From contig CALUVH010000008.1 in assembly GCA_944324175.1 (NCBI GenBank), positions 1 to 64,000 on the forward strand: DNA of 64,000 nt. The letters are read 5' to 3'. Both the position numbers and the translations under genes were made by a program. The notes under the pieces are model-generated. The model saw only the letters and a program-made list of their open reading frames with translations. It searched no databases and had not been told where the DNA came from. The DNA is from Candidatus Gastranaerophilales bacterium (GTDB taxonomy: Bacteria; Cyanobacteriota; Vampirovibrionia; Gastranaerophilales; Gastranaerophilaceae). Shown here one piece after another: positions 7,426-16,267 of the stretch; position 1 is the first letter of the stretch; every line of letters starts with the position of its first letter.

Positions 7426-9279
7426 ATGGGTAATGACAAAAGAAAAAATGGAAATGCACAGAGTATAGCCAATTTTAGTGCTGAAAAAAAGATTATTATT
7501 GCTGAGCGTGATAATATTGCTGCTGTTACTGAAAATGGAAAAGTAACAGACTTTTTTATTCATAGAGGTGACGTTTTATTAGGAGATGTCTATTTAGCTA
7601 CTGTGGATAATATTTTACCTAGTATAGATGCGGCTTTTGTTAACGTCGGGTCAGACAAAATGGGCTTTTTGCATGCAGAAGATGTTATGGGCAAAGGAAC
7701 TTTAAAAGAAAAGCTTTCGCCAAAGCAAAAGTTAATAGTACAGGTGGTCAAAGAACCTACCGGACATAAAGGACCAAGGGTTACAACTGAGATTAGTTTG
7801 CCTGGTAGATTTCTTGTTTTAATGCCCAATGAACCTGGGGTGAGTATAAGTAAAAAAATTGAGAATTCAAAAGAAAGAGCACGTTTGAAAGCTATTGTTA
7901 ATCTTATAAAACCCGTTGGTGTAGGAGTTATAATAAGAACAGAGGCTGAGGGGCAGTCAGAAGCTGATATCCAAGAAGATTTGGAAATTTTGCTTGAAAA
8001 GTGGAACAATATCATTACTTCTGCTGAGACTTTGACTCCTCCGAATCTTGTGTATAGGGATCAAGATTTGTTATATCGTGTAATCCGTGAAGCTTGTACT
8101 GATGATGTAAAAGAAATTATCGTGGATACGGCTTTTGCTTTGAATCGAGTGCAAAATATTCTTCAAAACTGGCACATAAATAAAAATGTACAGGTAACTT
8201 TGTATAAAGGAACAGAACCGCTTTTGGTTGCTACAGATATACATAAAGAGATTAAAGCGGCATTACAAACAAAAGTTAATATGCCATCTGGTGGATACTT
8301 ATTTATTCAAACAACAGAGGCTCTTACAGTCATTGATGTTAACAGCGGTAAGTTTACAAGTTCTGCGACACAGGATGAAACTATACTTAAAACAAATATT
8401 GAGGCGGTGCATGAAATTGCACGACAGCTGCGTTTAAGAAATATCGGTGGTATGATTATCATAGACTTTATTGACATGATGTCACGTGCTGATAAGTTGG
8501 CTATGATGGAAGAGTTAGAAATGGCCTTGGAACCAGACAAAGCTAAACCTCAGGTAGGTCAGCTTTCTGATCTTGGTCTTGTAGAATTGACAAGACATCG
8601 ACAAGGACAAAGTTTGTCTGAAATATTCACTAAAAAATGTCCTCATTGTCAAGGCAGTGGTTATTCCATGATTGAATTTAATTTTGCAACTCCGACGGCT
8701 GAGGGTGAGTATCGTGCAAAAGCTGCTAAATTAAAATTGCCTATGAATAGCGGATTCAAGAAAAACAATAAAAATAATAATAACCGAAATCAACAACAGG
8801 AAATTTCTCAAGAACAAAATCAAGAAAAAGAGATAATTCAGCAACCGGTTGAGATCCCTGTAGACAATCCATCTTTAGTGGCAGCCCAAGACGCTGAAAA
8901 GCGTGAAAATAGCAAAAAAAGAAACAGACGCAACAGCAGACGGGATAAAAAGGTAGTTGTTGAAGAAACAGTTGCAACTGCGCAGACTGTTTTAAAACCC
9001 GATGAGGCAATAAAACCTGTTGTAGAAGAAAAAACTCAAACTAATAGTGAAGAAAAAATAGGTGAAGTGCCCGAAGAAAAGACGGAAATTCCAGTGATGT
9101 CTACTGATGCTGTTCTTCCTCAAGAAGTATCGCCTGATAAAGAATTACATGAGGAACAAGAACTTCAAGAGCAAGAAGAAAAGCCTAAAAAAACACGTCG
9201 TCCAAATAGAGGTTCTTCAAAAACAGGTAAAAGGACACGTTCTAAAAAAGTTGCAGAAGAGGCTAAAGTTGAAGAATAA
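7426..9279 (+). CDS. rne: Ribonuclease E/G family protein
   Basis: This is the endoribonuclease of mRNA decay and rRNA processing. An S1-like RNA-binding segment spans about residues 40-130 (HRGDVLLGDVYLATV). The catalytic Mg2+ aspartates sit in LTVIDVNSGKFT near residue 305 and IIIDFIDM near residue 345. The Zn-link CPHCQGSG near residue 405 supports tetramer formation. The last 170 residues are low-complexity, Glu/Lys/Arg-rich and probably disordered, the part that binds degradosome partners in other species. An AAAGGA site lies before the ATG, 16 bases after the radical SAM gene. Confidence 0.94.
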   Translation: MGNDKRKNGNAQSIANFSAEKKIIIAERDNIAAVTENGKVTDFFIHRGDVLLGDVYLATVDNILPSIDAAFVNVGSDKMGFLHAEDVMGKGTLKEKLSPKQKLIVQVVKEPTGHKGPRVTTEISLPGRFLVLMPNEPGVSISKKIENSKERARLKAIVNLIKPVGVGVIIRTEAEGQSEADIQEDLEILLEKWNNIITSAETLTPPNLVYRDQDLLYRVIREACTDDVKEIIVDTAFALNRVQNILQNWHINKNVQVTLYKGTEPLLVATDIHKEIKAALQTKVNMPSGGYLFIQTTEALTVIDVNSGKFTSSATQDETILKTNIEAVHEIARQLRLRNIGGMIIIDFIDMMSRADKLAMMEELEMALEPDKAKPQVGQLSDLGLVELTRHRQGQSLSEIFTKKCPHCQGSGYSMIEFNFATPTAEGEYRAKAAKLKLPMNSGFKKNNKNNNNRNQQQEISQEQNQEKEIIQQPVEIPVDNPSLVAAQDAEKRENSKKRNRRNSRRDKKVVVEETVATAQTVLKPDEAIKPVVEEKTQTNSEEKIGEVPEEKTEIPVMSTDAVLPQEVSPDKELHEEQELQEQEEKPKKTRRPNRGSSKTGKRTRSKKVAEEAKVEE

Positions 9280-9601
9280 GACTTTAAAAATTAAGATAAT
9301 ACCAGTTATACTGATGTTGATGTTTGTTGTAATTACAGGATGTGCGTTTGCTGATCAGCCTGTAGCACAGACTTCAGCATCAGGTAATTCGGTTATCTTT
9401 CATGCAGCGGTTATAAAATTTTTGAAAGCTATGGGAGGAGTTGCTCTATCTTCGGTTATAATATTTTTAGGACTGTCTGTTTATAATAAATTTTTTGTCT
9501 ATCCCCGTCTAGATGGAAATTCTGAGGATGATGTGTTAAAAACTCCGCATTCTACTGAGGAGGCTTTGACATTTTTTATTAAAAAAAATAAACTTAAGTA
9601 A
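9269..9601 (+). CDS. Small lipoprotein with a second membrane helix
   Basis: The TTG at 9269 is chosen as start because AGAGG lies just upstream and the sequence then opens with a lipoprotein signal, KIIPVILMLMFVVITGC, whose ITGC is a lipobox. A second hydrophobic helix follows (GGVALSSVIIFLGLSVY). The 110-residue protein overlaps the end of the RNase gene by 11 bases, so the two are probably coupled. It may serve as a membrane anchor for the RNase or for the next gene product, but this is speculation. Confidence 0.7.
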   Translation: MKNKTLKIKIIPVILMLMFVVITGCAFADQPVAQTSASGNSVIFHAAVIKFLKAMGGVALSSVIIFLGLSVYNKFFVYPRLDGNSEDDVLKTPHSTEEALTFFIKKNKLK

Positions 9602-9617
9602 TTCGAAAGGTTAGAAT

Positions 9618-9848
9618 ATGAGTAGAAGAAAAGCTTTTTCTGTAATAGATTTATTGTTGGGCTGTATTGTTATTTTTTCTTTGTTTATGTATTTTTTACC
9701 AACAATTAAAAGTTATAGTAAAAGATCTATAGATAAAAATGTGCCTTCTGTTGAACAACAGGTAAACCAACAAATTCAAGACGTTTCAAATCTCAGACAA
9801 AGAGCTGAAGACCAAAATAGAAAAATGCTTGAACAGATAAATTATTAA
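9618..9848 (+). CDS. Small membrane protein with degenerate prepilin-like N-terminus
   Basis: The 76-residue product starts MSRRKAFSVIDLLLG followed by a single hydrophobic helix and a Gln/Arg-rich coiled-coil tail. AFSVID looks like a type IV prepilin site with Asp in place of the usual Glu at position 5. An AAAGG site precedes the ATG. It follows the lipoprotein gene by 16 bases. Either it is a minimal pseudopilin or a simple membrane-anchored helix. Confidence 0.65.
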   Translation: MSRRKAFSVIDLLLGCIVIFSLFMYFLPTIKSYSKRSIDKNVPSVEQQVNQQIQDVSNLRQRAEDQNRKMLEQINY

Positions 9849-9861
9849 TTGTAAAACGTAA

Positions 9862-10821
9862 TTATTTTGTGACTTGTAAATTTTCTTTCAGCTTTGAGTT
9901 TTGAATAGCTTGATTTTCTTGAATTGTCAAAATCATCTCATATAGGACTTGGTTATAAGGGGTAGGAATATTATGTTTTCTCCCTAGGTTTATAACTGTG
10001 CCTGCAAACATTTCAACTTCGGTTTTTCGCCCTGCTTCTACATCTTGTAGCATTGAGGTCTTGCCCTCCGGACACATCATAGAAAGCGCTTCCAGTCCGT
10101 CTTTTACCAGATTTTCTGAATTATTTATTCCCTCAGCTTTCGCAATATTCGCAACTTCTTTCATTATGTTGGTCGCAAAGTTTATAAAAACTGAATTGTT
10201 CTGCATTTCGCCAAATGTCATCTTTAATATTGCAGATGGCTGATTTGTGCTTACATTTAACATAAATTTGCGCCAGAGCGAGTATTTTATATCTTGTGGA
10301 ATTTCATATTTTATGCCTGCTAAGTCAAAGAAATTCTTGACTTTTACAACTCTTTCATCAATGCCGGCAGAAGCTCCAAATACGAGAATGTTAAAGTCAT
10401 CATGGGTTATATATCTTCCTGTTCTAACTGCGCTATGACCTATAAAATAAGAATATAGAACTTTTGAATTCCCGTAAGTTTTTGCTATTATTTCTTCGCT
10501 GGTGACTCCGTTTAAAAGCGATAAGATCAGTGTGTTTTCACCGACAAAATTTTTAATGTTTTTTATTGCCTCGTTTAGACCGTCAAATTTTGTCGCAATT
10601 ATGATTAAGTCTGCTTCAAATCCTTTTTCTCTTGGCAATATATATTTAAATTTTAATTCTCTTCCGTTAAAAACTATTGGATTTTCAGAGTATCTTTTAA
10701 GTCTTTCTTCATCTAATAATACTCGTAAATCTACAGTCTGACTTTTTTCTATTTTATCGGCATATATACTGCCTACGGCTCCTATGCCACATACTAATAC
10801 TTTTTTAATTATTCTTTCCAT
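9862..10821 (-). CDS. Ketopantoate reductase-like (ApbA/PanE family) oxidoreductase
   Basis: A Rossmann motif opens the protein (VLVCGIGAVGSIYADKI, residues 8-24), followed by the family signatures LIIATKF near residue 75, SLLNGVTSEE near residue 100 and a helical C-terminal domain (SLWRKFMLNVSTNQPSA). In pantothenate synthesis this enzyme reduces 2-dehydropantoate with NADPH. No other pan gene is nearby, so the substrate is not certain. The ATG follows a TGC-TAGAAT extended -10 by 7 bases, without a ribosome site. Confidence 0.85.
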   Translation of the reverse strand: MERIIKKVLVCGIGAVGSIYADKIEKSQTVDLRVLLDEERLKRYSENPIVFNGRELKFKYILPREKGFEADLIIIATKFDGLNEAIKNIKNFVGENTLILSLLNGVTSEEIIAKTYGNSKVLYSYFIGHSAVRTGRYITHDDFNILVFGASAGIDERVVKVKNFFDLAGIKYEIPQDIKYSLWRKFMLNVSTNQPSAILKMTFGEMQNNSVFINFATNIMKEVANIAKAEGINNSENLVKDGLEALSMMCPEGKTSMLQDVEAGRKTEVEMFAGTVINLGRKHNIPTPYNQVLYEMILTIQENQAIQNSKLKENLQVTK

Positions 10822-10985
10822 AAAACAAATTCTAGCACAATTTTCTTGAAATCAGATTACCCTTTATATTAATTTAATTTTTTGAATGTTAATATAAATT
10901 AAGAAAAATTTTCAAAATGAGCAATAGCATTGAAAAAAAATACTTTATATATGAGTGTAGTGTTATAAATTAGTAGTGTGTTTTA

Positions 10986-11756
10986 ATGGTGTTTGATATC
11001 CCCAAAAGCCTAGCTATAGGTAGTATACAGTCAAATTTTGTTATCGGTAAAAAGCATAATCAACCTTTTTATGGTAATAATGTTGAAGATTCTTTTCAAT
11101 ATACATCTTTAAGCAAATATACGAATGAAAATGCTATTAGAAAAATGATTAGTGCTAATCCAAAAATTATTTCTATTTTAAAAAATAATGAAATAAGATT
11201 AAATATGACGGAATTAAATACTCTTTTATCAGGTCATGCACAAGATACTCAAAACATAGCTAAAGGTATCATTGAAAATTTACCGTTTTCATTGAAAGGC
11301 AGAGTAAATGAAAAAGCAGTTTCAGATGCTTCCTATTTGCACGATATTGGAAAAGTGTTAATTCCAGTTGATATTTTGAACAAAAAAGGGAAGCTAACCG
11401 CAGAAGAAAGTGAGATTATGCATAAGCATTCAGAGCTTGGATATGAATTGCTTAAAACAACTGATATAGATCCGGTAACCCTTAATTTGGTGCGAAATCA
11501 CCACCAAAATATGAAACATAGTGGTTATCCCTTTGTTGGTAAAGATTTTAAGGCAGATTTGAATTTGCAAATAGTTTCAATTGCCGATAAGTATTCTGCA
11601 CTGACTGAAAAAAGAGTATACAAAGACCAATTAACTCCTCAGCAGGCTCTGACAATAATTTATAACGATGTACAAGAAGAAAAACTACATCCGTTTGTTT
11701 TTAGAGCTTTAGTTAATTATGTCAATTCTGTTGATTATGCAAAACAATTAAGATAG
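10986..11756 (+). CDS. HD-GYP-type phosphohydrolase
   Basis: The conserved metal-binding and GYP motifs are present: LSGHAQDT near residue 85, SYLHDIGKV near residue 115, HKHSELGYELL near residue 145, NHHQNMKHSGYP near residue 175 and SIADKYSALT near residue 200. HD-GYP proteins usually cleave cyclic di-GMP. The first 70 residues have no recognised domain. The GYP element reads HSGYP, with a Lys/His replacing the usual Asp-Gly before it, so activity is likely but not assured. A cyclic di-GMP role fits the GspE-type ATPase at 27771. Confidence 0.85.
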   Translation: MVFDIPKSLAIGSIQSNFVIGKKHNQPFYGNNVEDSFQYTSLSKYTNENAIRKMISANPKIISILKNNEIRLNMTELNTLLSGHAQDTQNIAKGIIENLPFSLKGRVNEKAVSDASYLHDIGKVLIPVDILNKKGKLTAEESEIMHKHSELGYELLKTTDIDPVTLNLVRNHHQNMKHSGYPFVGKDFKADLNLQIVSIADKYSALTEKRVYKDQLTPQQALTIIYNDVQEEKLHPFVFRALVNYVNSVDYAKQLR

Positions 11757-11764
11757 TTATATGG

Positions 11765-12817
11765 CTATTTTAGTCGTTTCTCGAGCTTTTCAATGCGTGC
11801 TTCTAAGTCTGCGTTTTTCTTTTCTAATTCTTTGATTTTTAAATCTTTGGCACTGTCTTTATTGGCAAGTTCTTTTATCGCGTTTATCATCGCGTAGAAC
11901 ATATCTTCTTGTCTTATTCTCAAATATCCGTCTTTGCCTTTGATGACAGCATTAGGAAATATTTTTTGTAATTCCTGAGCAATTACACCTACTCTAGGAG
12001 TTTGTTTTTTATCATCTTTATAAGTGTAATTATATGTTTTAATTTTTTTAATTTTATCAAGTCCTGATTGATTTTCACCTTTGATATTTTTTAATCGATA
12101 GTCTGAGGACGTAATTAGGTTACGCAATTCAGATGTGCCATACACGTAAATATTTGACATTGAATTACCAATGTAAATATTATTGACAGATGCATCTGTT
12201 GGAATATTAGGACCGGAAAAAGCTCCTATGCAAGTTGTATAATTTGAGTTGACACCCTCGCAAGCTTTAAATCCAATTGCTGTGTTATATTGCCCCGTTG
12301 TATTATTTGGCATTGAGGCTGTACCTATTGCAGTGTTGTAATTGCCTGTGGTGTTGGCAAAAAGTGATTGAGTTCCTATTGCTGTATTTTGAATACCTGT
12401 GGTATTAGCCTTAAAAGACTCTGTTCCTACAATAGTATTTCCTGTCCCTGTCGCAACCGCTGCGCGGTTCCCTCCAAGCACTACATTATCGTTATTAAGG
12501 TTTAATTGTCCGAGTATATTATCACCTTGTTTGAATAAAACGTGTAATTGATCAACGGCACTTGTATTAATTGTGAATCTGTTAGATGGGTCGGTTGCAG
12601 GTTTTGTTTTTTGACCTATCATAATCGTTTGATTTGCCCCCATTCCAAAATATGCATTAGCGGTGTCAGGAGAAGCATAAGTCCAAGGTGAGGTTTTATT
12701 TACCTTAGTCCTTGTTGTCATCATTGGGGCAAAAGCAGCTAAAATTACTGTTAAAACAAACAATACAACCATTACCTCCGCCAAGGTAAATGCTTTTTTG
12801 TTATTTATATTTTTCAT
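11765..12817 (-). CDS. Prepilin with adhesin-head repeats and C-terminal S74 chaperone domain
   Basis: The start at 12817 (MKNINNKKAFTL) has GGAGA six bases upstream. Residues 9-30 are a prepilin motif, AFTLAEVMVVLFVL. Residues 100-210 contain repeats of the form NTAIGTQSLFANTTG, spaced about 18 residues, like the head repeats of trimeric autotransporters. Residues 230-320 match the peptidase S74/intramolecular chaperone domain: SDYRLKNI, GVIAQELQKIFPNAV and a final coiled coil. In phage tailspikes this domain trimerises the protein and cuts itself off at the Ser of SDxR. The combination predicts a trimeric, self-processed pilus or surface fibre. It overlaps no neighbour and is convergent with the HD-GYP gene. 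Confidence 0.88.
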   Translation of the reverse strand: MKNINNKKAFTLAEVMVVLFVLTVILAAFAPMMTTRTKVNKTSPWTYASPDTANAYFGMGANQTIMIGQKTKPATDPSNRFTINTSAVDQLHVLFKQGDNILGQLNLNNDNVVLGGNRAAVATGTGNTIVGTESFKANTTGIQNTAIGTQSLFANTTGNYNTAIGTASMPNNTTGQYNTAIGFKACEGVNSNYTTCIGAFSGPNIPTDASVNNIYIGNSMSNIYVYGTSELRNLITSSDYRLKNIKGENQSGLDKIKKIKTYNYTYKDDKKQTPRVGVIAQELQKIFPNAVIKGKDGYLRIRQEDMFYAMINAIKELANKDSAKDLKIKELEKKNADLEARIEKLEKRLK

Positions 12818-12916
12818 ACTATCTCCATTCTCCATTAAGATTACGTGCTTATAGGAATATTATACCATATATTATATAACTTTTCAATATAAATGTGAAA
12901 ATATGTATTTTTGTTG

Positions 12917-12931
12917 TATAATTTCCTTATG
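12917..12931 (+). promoter_or_regulatory. -10 element placed for a leaderless mRNA (symporter)
   Basis: TATAAT at 12917-12922 is followed by six bases and then the ATG at 12929. No Shine-Dalgarno sequence precedes this ATG, so the transcript probably begins at the start codon. Confidence 0.5.
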
Positions 12932-14455
12932 AGTTTAGATAGCGCAATTGATACATTACTTTCGCCAATAGCCGATAAAATTTCCGGAATAATTTTTTCT
13001 TCAATTACCATAAAAGGTGTTGAAGTCCAGTTTCTTGTTGCGCTTTTAATGACAGCAGCTTTGTATTTTACTTTTAGAACCCGATTTATAGGTGTTTGGG
13101 GATTTAAGCATTCTATAAGTTTGATTACTAAAAATTATGAGCACAAGGATGTTATAAAACGCAAAAAAAAAGGTGAAGTGTCTTCATTTCAGGCACTTAC
13201 AGCAACTATTTCCGCTTCAGCAGGAATAGGTAACGTGGCAGGATCTGCTGCTGCTGTATCTATTGGTGGACCCGGAGTGATTTTTTGGATGATTATAGCC
13301 GGTTTTTTTTCAATGGCTTTGAAATTCTCAGAGGTACTTTTGGGGATAAAATTCAGAAAAGTTAATCAGGATGGAACGATAGCTGGTGGTCCTATGTATT
13401 ATATATTGGGCGGTCTTCGTGGAAAATATTTGTCTTCTGTAGCACCATATTTGGCAAAAATTTATGCGATATGTTGCGTTTTTGCAATGATTGGAGGTTG
13501 GAATCTATTTCAGATTAATGCTATGACTGCTCAAATCACTGAGGTCACAGGTGGGGAGAACAGCTTTTTTGCAAATCAAAGTTGGATATTGGGAGTAATT
13601 GTTGCCGTAATTACCTATTTTACTATAATTGGTGGTATTAAGGCTATAGGAAAATTTACATCAAAAGTTACGCCTGTAATGTGTTCTTTATATGTTGCAT
13701 CAGCCTTTATAATTTGTTTGCTTAATATTGGTCATGTGCCTGAAACTATTATGTTAATTGTGAAAGAAGCATTCAAGCCTCAAGCCTTACAGGGGGGTGC
13801 TATCGCGTGTATGTTATGGGGATTTAGGCGTGCTATGTTTGCAAATGAATCCGGTCTTGGTACTGCACCTATCGCTTTTTCTGCGGTAAAGACAAGTAAA
13901 CCGGTTGCTCAGGCTTTTATTGCAATGCTTCAGCCGTTTGTTGACACTGTGATTGTCGGTTCTGCTACGGCTTTTGTGATAGTTGTGTCAGGTGTGTATT
14001 TACAAACTCAAGGGCAACTCGTAGGAATTGAGTTAACGTCTAAAGCTTTCGGTACCGTATGTCCGTATTTCCCTTTATTGTTGACTTTTATGGCAAGTTG
14101 TTTCGTGCTTTCTACTATGCTATGTGGCTCTTACTACGGAGTGAAAAGCTGGAACTTTTTGTTTGGTGAGTCAAAATTGACAACAAAGTCTTTTCAGGTT
14201 ATATATTGTTTATTCATAATCATCGGTTCTGCCATGAATTTTAAAAGTATAATTAATCTATCTGATGCATTTACTTTATTCTTGGCTGTGCCAAACTTAA
14301 TAGCAGTATTTATGTTATCGAATGTCGTAATGAAAGAATTAAAAAGATATTGCAGAAAATATGATGTAGGATTTTTTAAAAATACAATAATCACAAATGA
14401 GGAGAAAGAGATTGATGAAAAAAGAATGTTTGGAGATAGTGAAATCAAAGTGTGA
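12929..14455 (+). CDS. Sodium:alanine symporter (AGCS family)
   Basis: A 508-residue inner-membrane transporter with about ten helices that takes up alanine or glycine with Na+. Family signatures are the long conserved block FQALTATISASAGIGNVAG near residue 90, GGPGVIFWM, GGPMYYI near residue 155 and FANESGLGTAPIA near residue 315. The ATG at 12929 follows TATAAT by six bases with no ribosome site. The end overlaps the uracil-DNA glycosylase gene by 41 bases. Confidence 0.93.
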   Translation: MSLDSAIDTLLSPIADKISGIIFSSITIKGVEVQFLVALLMTAALYFTFRTRFIGVWGFKHSISLITKNYEHKDVIKRKKKGEVSSFQALTATISASAGIGNVAGSAAAVSIGGPGVIFWMIIAGFFSMALKFSEVLLGIKFRKVNQDGTIAGGPMYYILGGLRGKYLSSVAPYLAKIYAICCVFAMIGGWNLFQINAMTAQITEVTGGENSFFANQSWILGVIVAVITYFTIIGGIKAIGKFTSKVTPVMCSLYVASAFIICLLNIGHVPETIMLIVKEAFKPQALQGGAIACMLWGFRRAMFANESGLGTAPIAFSAVKTSKPVAQAFIAMLQPFVDTVIVGSATAFVIVVSGVYLQTQGQLVGIELTSKAFGTVCPYFPLLLTFMASCFVLSTMLCGSYYGVKSWNFLFGESKLTTKSFQVIYCLFIIIGSAMNFKSIINLSDAFTLFLAVPNLIAVFMLSNVVMKELKRYCRKYDVGFFKNTIITNEEKEIDEKRMFGDSEIKV

Positions 14456-15059
14456 AGCATGTAATGCTTGTGCGTTGGGCGCAACCAGAAAAAATATGGT
14501 ATTTGCTGATGGCAACCCTTCTACAGCAAGAATTGTATTGATTGGTGAGGCTCCTGGAGAAATGGAGGATGAGTCAGGAATTCCTTTTGTTGGACGTGCA
14601 GGTCAATTACTTGATGAATTTTTAGCTGAGGCAGGTATTTCAAGGCAGGATGATTTATATATAATCAACACGGTTAAATGCAGACCTCCTGAAAATAGAG
14701 TGCCTACCCAAGATGAACAAAATGCTTGTCGTAAATTTTTAGATGCACAAATTGATATTATTAAACCTTCTGCAATTATTTTGTGTGGTGCTACTGCTTT
14801 GAAAACATTTGTTGAAACAGATAGAAAAAGAACTATATCAAAACTTCGCGGGCAGTGGATGAATATTACTGTAGATGGTGTCGAATACCCATCTATGACG
14901 ATTTTCCATCCTTCATATTTGTTAAGAAATCACTCTATGGAAGAAGGTTCACCAAGAAGATTGATGCAACAAGATCTTGCTGAAATTAAATCAAGATTTT
15001 TAAAAGATAGAAATGTTGAAAATATTTTTGTAACAAATAAAGAAGTCGCAATGGTTTAA
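14415..15059 (+). CDS. Uracil-DNA glycosylase, family 4 (Fe-S type)
   Basis: It removes uracil from DNA. Motif A GEAPGEMEDESGIPFVGRAG near residue 45 and motif B HPSYLLR near residue 165 are intact. The Fe-S ligand cysteines are in CEACNAC at residues 13-19, with later Cys in KCRPP and ACRKF. The ATG at 14415 has GAGGAG upstream; the first ATG at 14397 lies within that site. The reading frame overlaps the symporter gene, which couples the two. Length (214) is normal. Confidence 0.93.
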   Translation: MKKECLEIVKSKCEACNACALGATRKNMVFADGNPSTARIVLIGEAPGEMEDESGIPFVGRAGQLLDEFLAEAGISRQDDLYIINTVKCRPPENRVPTQDEQNACRKFLDAQIDIIKPSAIILCGATALKTFVETDRKRTISKLRGQWMNITVDGVEYPSMTIFHPSYLLRNHSMEEGSPRRLMQQDLAEIKSRFLKDRNVENIFVTNKEVAMV

Positions 15060-15077
15060 TTTTATTGATGTAAACTT

Positions 15078-15110
15078 AAGGGCGGGCTAGAGTTATTCTA
15101 GCCCGCCCTT
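15078..15110. terminator. Bidirectional terminator
   Basis: A perfect 14-bp stem (AAGGGCGGGCTAGA / TCTAGCCCGCCCTT) with a 5-base loop lies between the converging glycosylase and sigma-factor genes. It is the strongest GC stem in the window. Confidence 0.85.
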
Positions 15111-15124
15111 GATTATCTGTAATT

Positions 15125-16036
15125 TTATTCCATATAACAGGCAAGTACTTCTTGTCCTAAAGCTGACATTCTCATCTTTTTTAGCGCTCTCAATTCTGTT
15201 TGGCGTATACATTCTTTTGTGACTCCATAGATGTTGCCTATTTCTTCTAGAGTCCTGCGTGTGGAATCCTCAAGTCCATAACGCATTTTAACTACTTCTT
15301 GCTCACGTTCTTTTAAGGTTGATACTACATTCAAAATGTCTTTTCTGAGTCCTTCAAATTCTACGTTCTCTGTGACTGAAGCATTTTCATCTTCAATGAT
15401 GTCTGCATAGCTCATGTCCTTGCCTTCACCATTATCAAGTCCGCTTTCAAGTGAAATGGTCTTGGTGTAAGCTGATAAAAAGCTCTCTATTTTATCTGGT
15501 TCTACATTCATTTTTTTTGCAACATCTTTTGTTTTAACCTGACAGTTGTTTTCTTTTTCCATTTGTGATTTTATTTTGGAAAATTTTGATAGGGTCTCTT
15601 GGATGTATACAGGTATTTTCATACAATGAGATTGCTCTGATATTGCTTTGAACATTGATTGCTTTATCCACCAACTTGCATAGGTTGCAAATTTATATCC
15701 GAGTTTGTAGTTGAATTTTTCGGCTGCTATCATTAATCCTAAGTTCCCTTCTTGAATGAGGTCTACCATAGGTATTTTGGACATATGTATTGCTTTTTTA
15801 GCGATAATGATTACAAGCCTTAAATTAGCCTGAATGAGTATTTTTTTTGCTTCACAGTCACCTTCTTTGGCTTTTTGGGCAATTTCTCTTTCTTCTGAGG
15901 CAGAAAGTTGTGGGTAGTTTGAAATTTCTCTGATGTAGTCTGATAATTCACTGTCTGTACAAGCTTCCAGAACTTCGTACTTGGCTGGATTGGATGATTC
16001 GGCTTTGCGCATTTTGATTGGGGCATTTTTACTCAT
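15125..16036 (-). CDS. RNA polymerase sigma-70 family factor, group 2-like
   Basis: Region 1.2 (LSDYIREISNYPQLSASEERE), region 2 (LRLVIIIAKKA, DLIQEGNLGLMIAAEKF, FATYASWWIKQSM), region 3 and region 4 with an HTH (TLEEIGNIYGVTKECIRQTE) are all recognisable in 303 residues. Region 1.1 is missing. The region 2.4/3.0 stretch reads SEQSHCMKIPVYIQE rather than the housekeeping ADQARTIRIPVH, so it is more likely an alternative sigma than the primary one. An AAGGAG site lies upstream. A perfect inverted repeat at 16133-16154 lies in the upstream region. Confidence 0.9.
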   Translation of the reverse strand: MSKNAPIKMRKAESSNPAKYEVLEACTDSELSDYIREISNYPQLSASEEREIAQKAKEGDCEAKKILIQANLRLVIIIAKKAIHMSKIPMVDLIQEGNLGLMIAAEKFNYKLGYKFATYASWWIKQSMFKAISEQSHCMKIPVYIQETLSKFSKIKSQMEKENNCQVKTKDVAKKMNVEPDKIESFLSAYTKTISLESGLDNGEGKDMSYADIIEDENASVTENVEFEGLRKDILNVVSTLKEREQEVVKMRYGLEDSTRRTLEEIGNIYGVTKECIRQTELRALKKMRMSALGQEVLACYME

Positions 16037-16132
16037 AGACTTTTAACTCCTTCTCTTCTTTTTAATTGAGATGTACACGATTTTTTGTAACTTCACTGAA
16101 TTGATATATTGAAACGAGAACTGTATATAATT

Positions 16133-16154
16133 AGTATATACCCAAGTATATACT
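16133..16154. promoter_or_regulatory. Perfect inverted repeat, candidate operator
   Basis: AGTATATAC, four bases (CCAA), then GTATATACT form a perfect 9-bp dyad in the region between the divergent sigma-factor and thioredoxin-like genes. Its symmetry and position suggest a dimeric repressor site. TA-rich dyads are less improbable in a low-GC genome, so confidence is moderate. Confidence 0.4.
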
Positions 16155-16267
16155 TTTTAAACCTTTTTGTTAAGTTATGTAAATAAAGCAAGTAAAAAAT
16201 ACAATTACAATTGCTGTTTTTTGAGATATTTTTGTGTTACATTAGTGTCAGATGGGAGAATAGGAAA

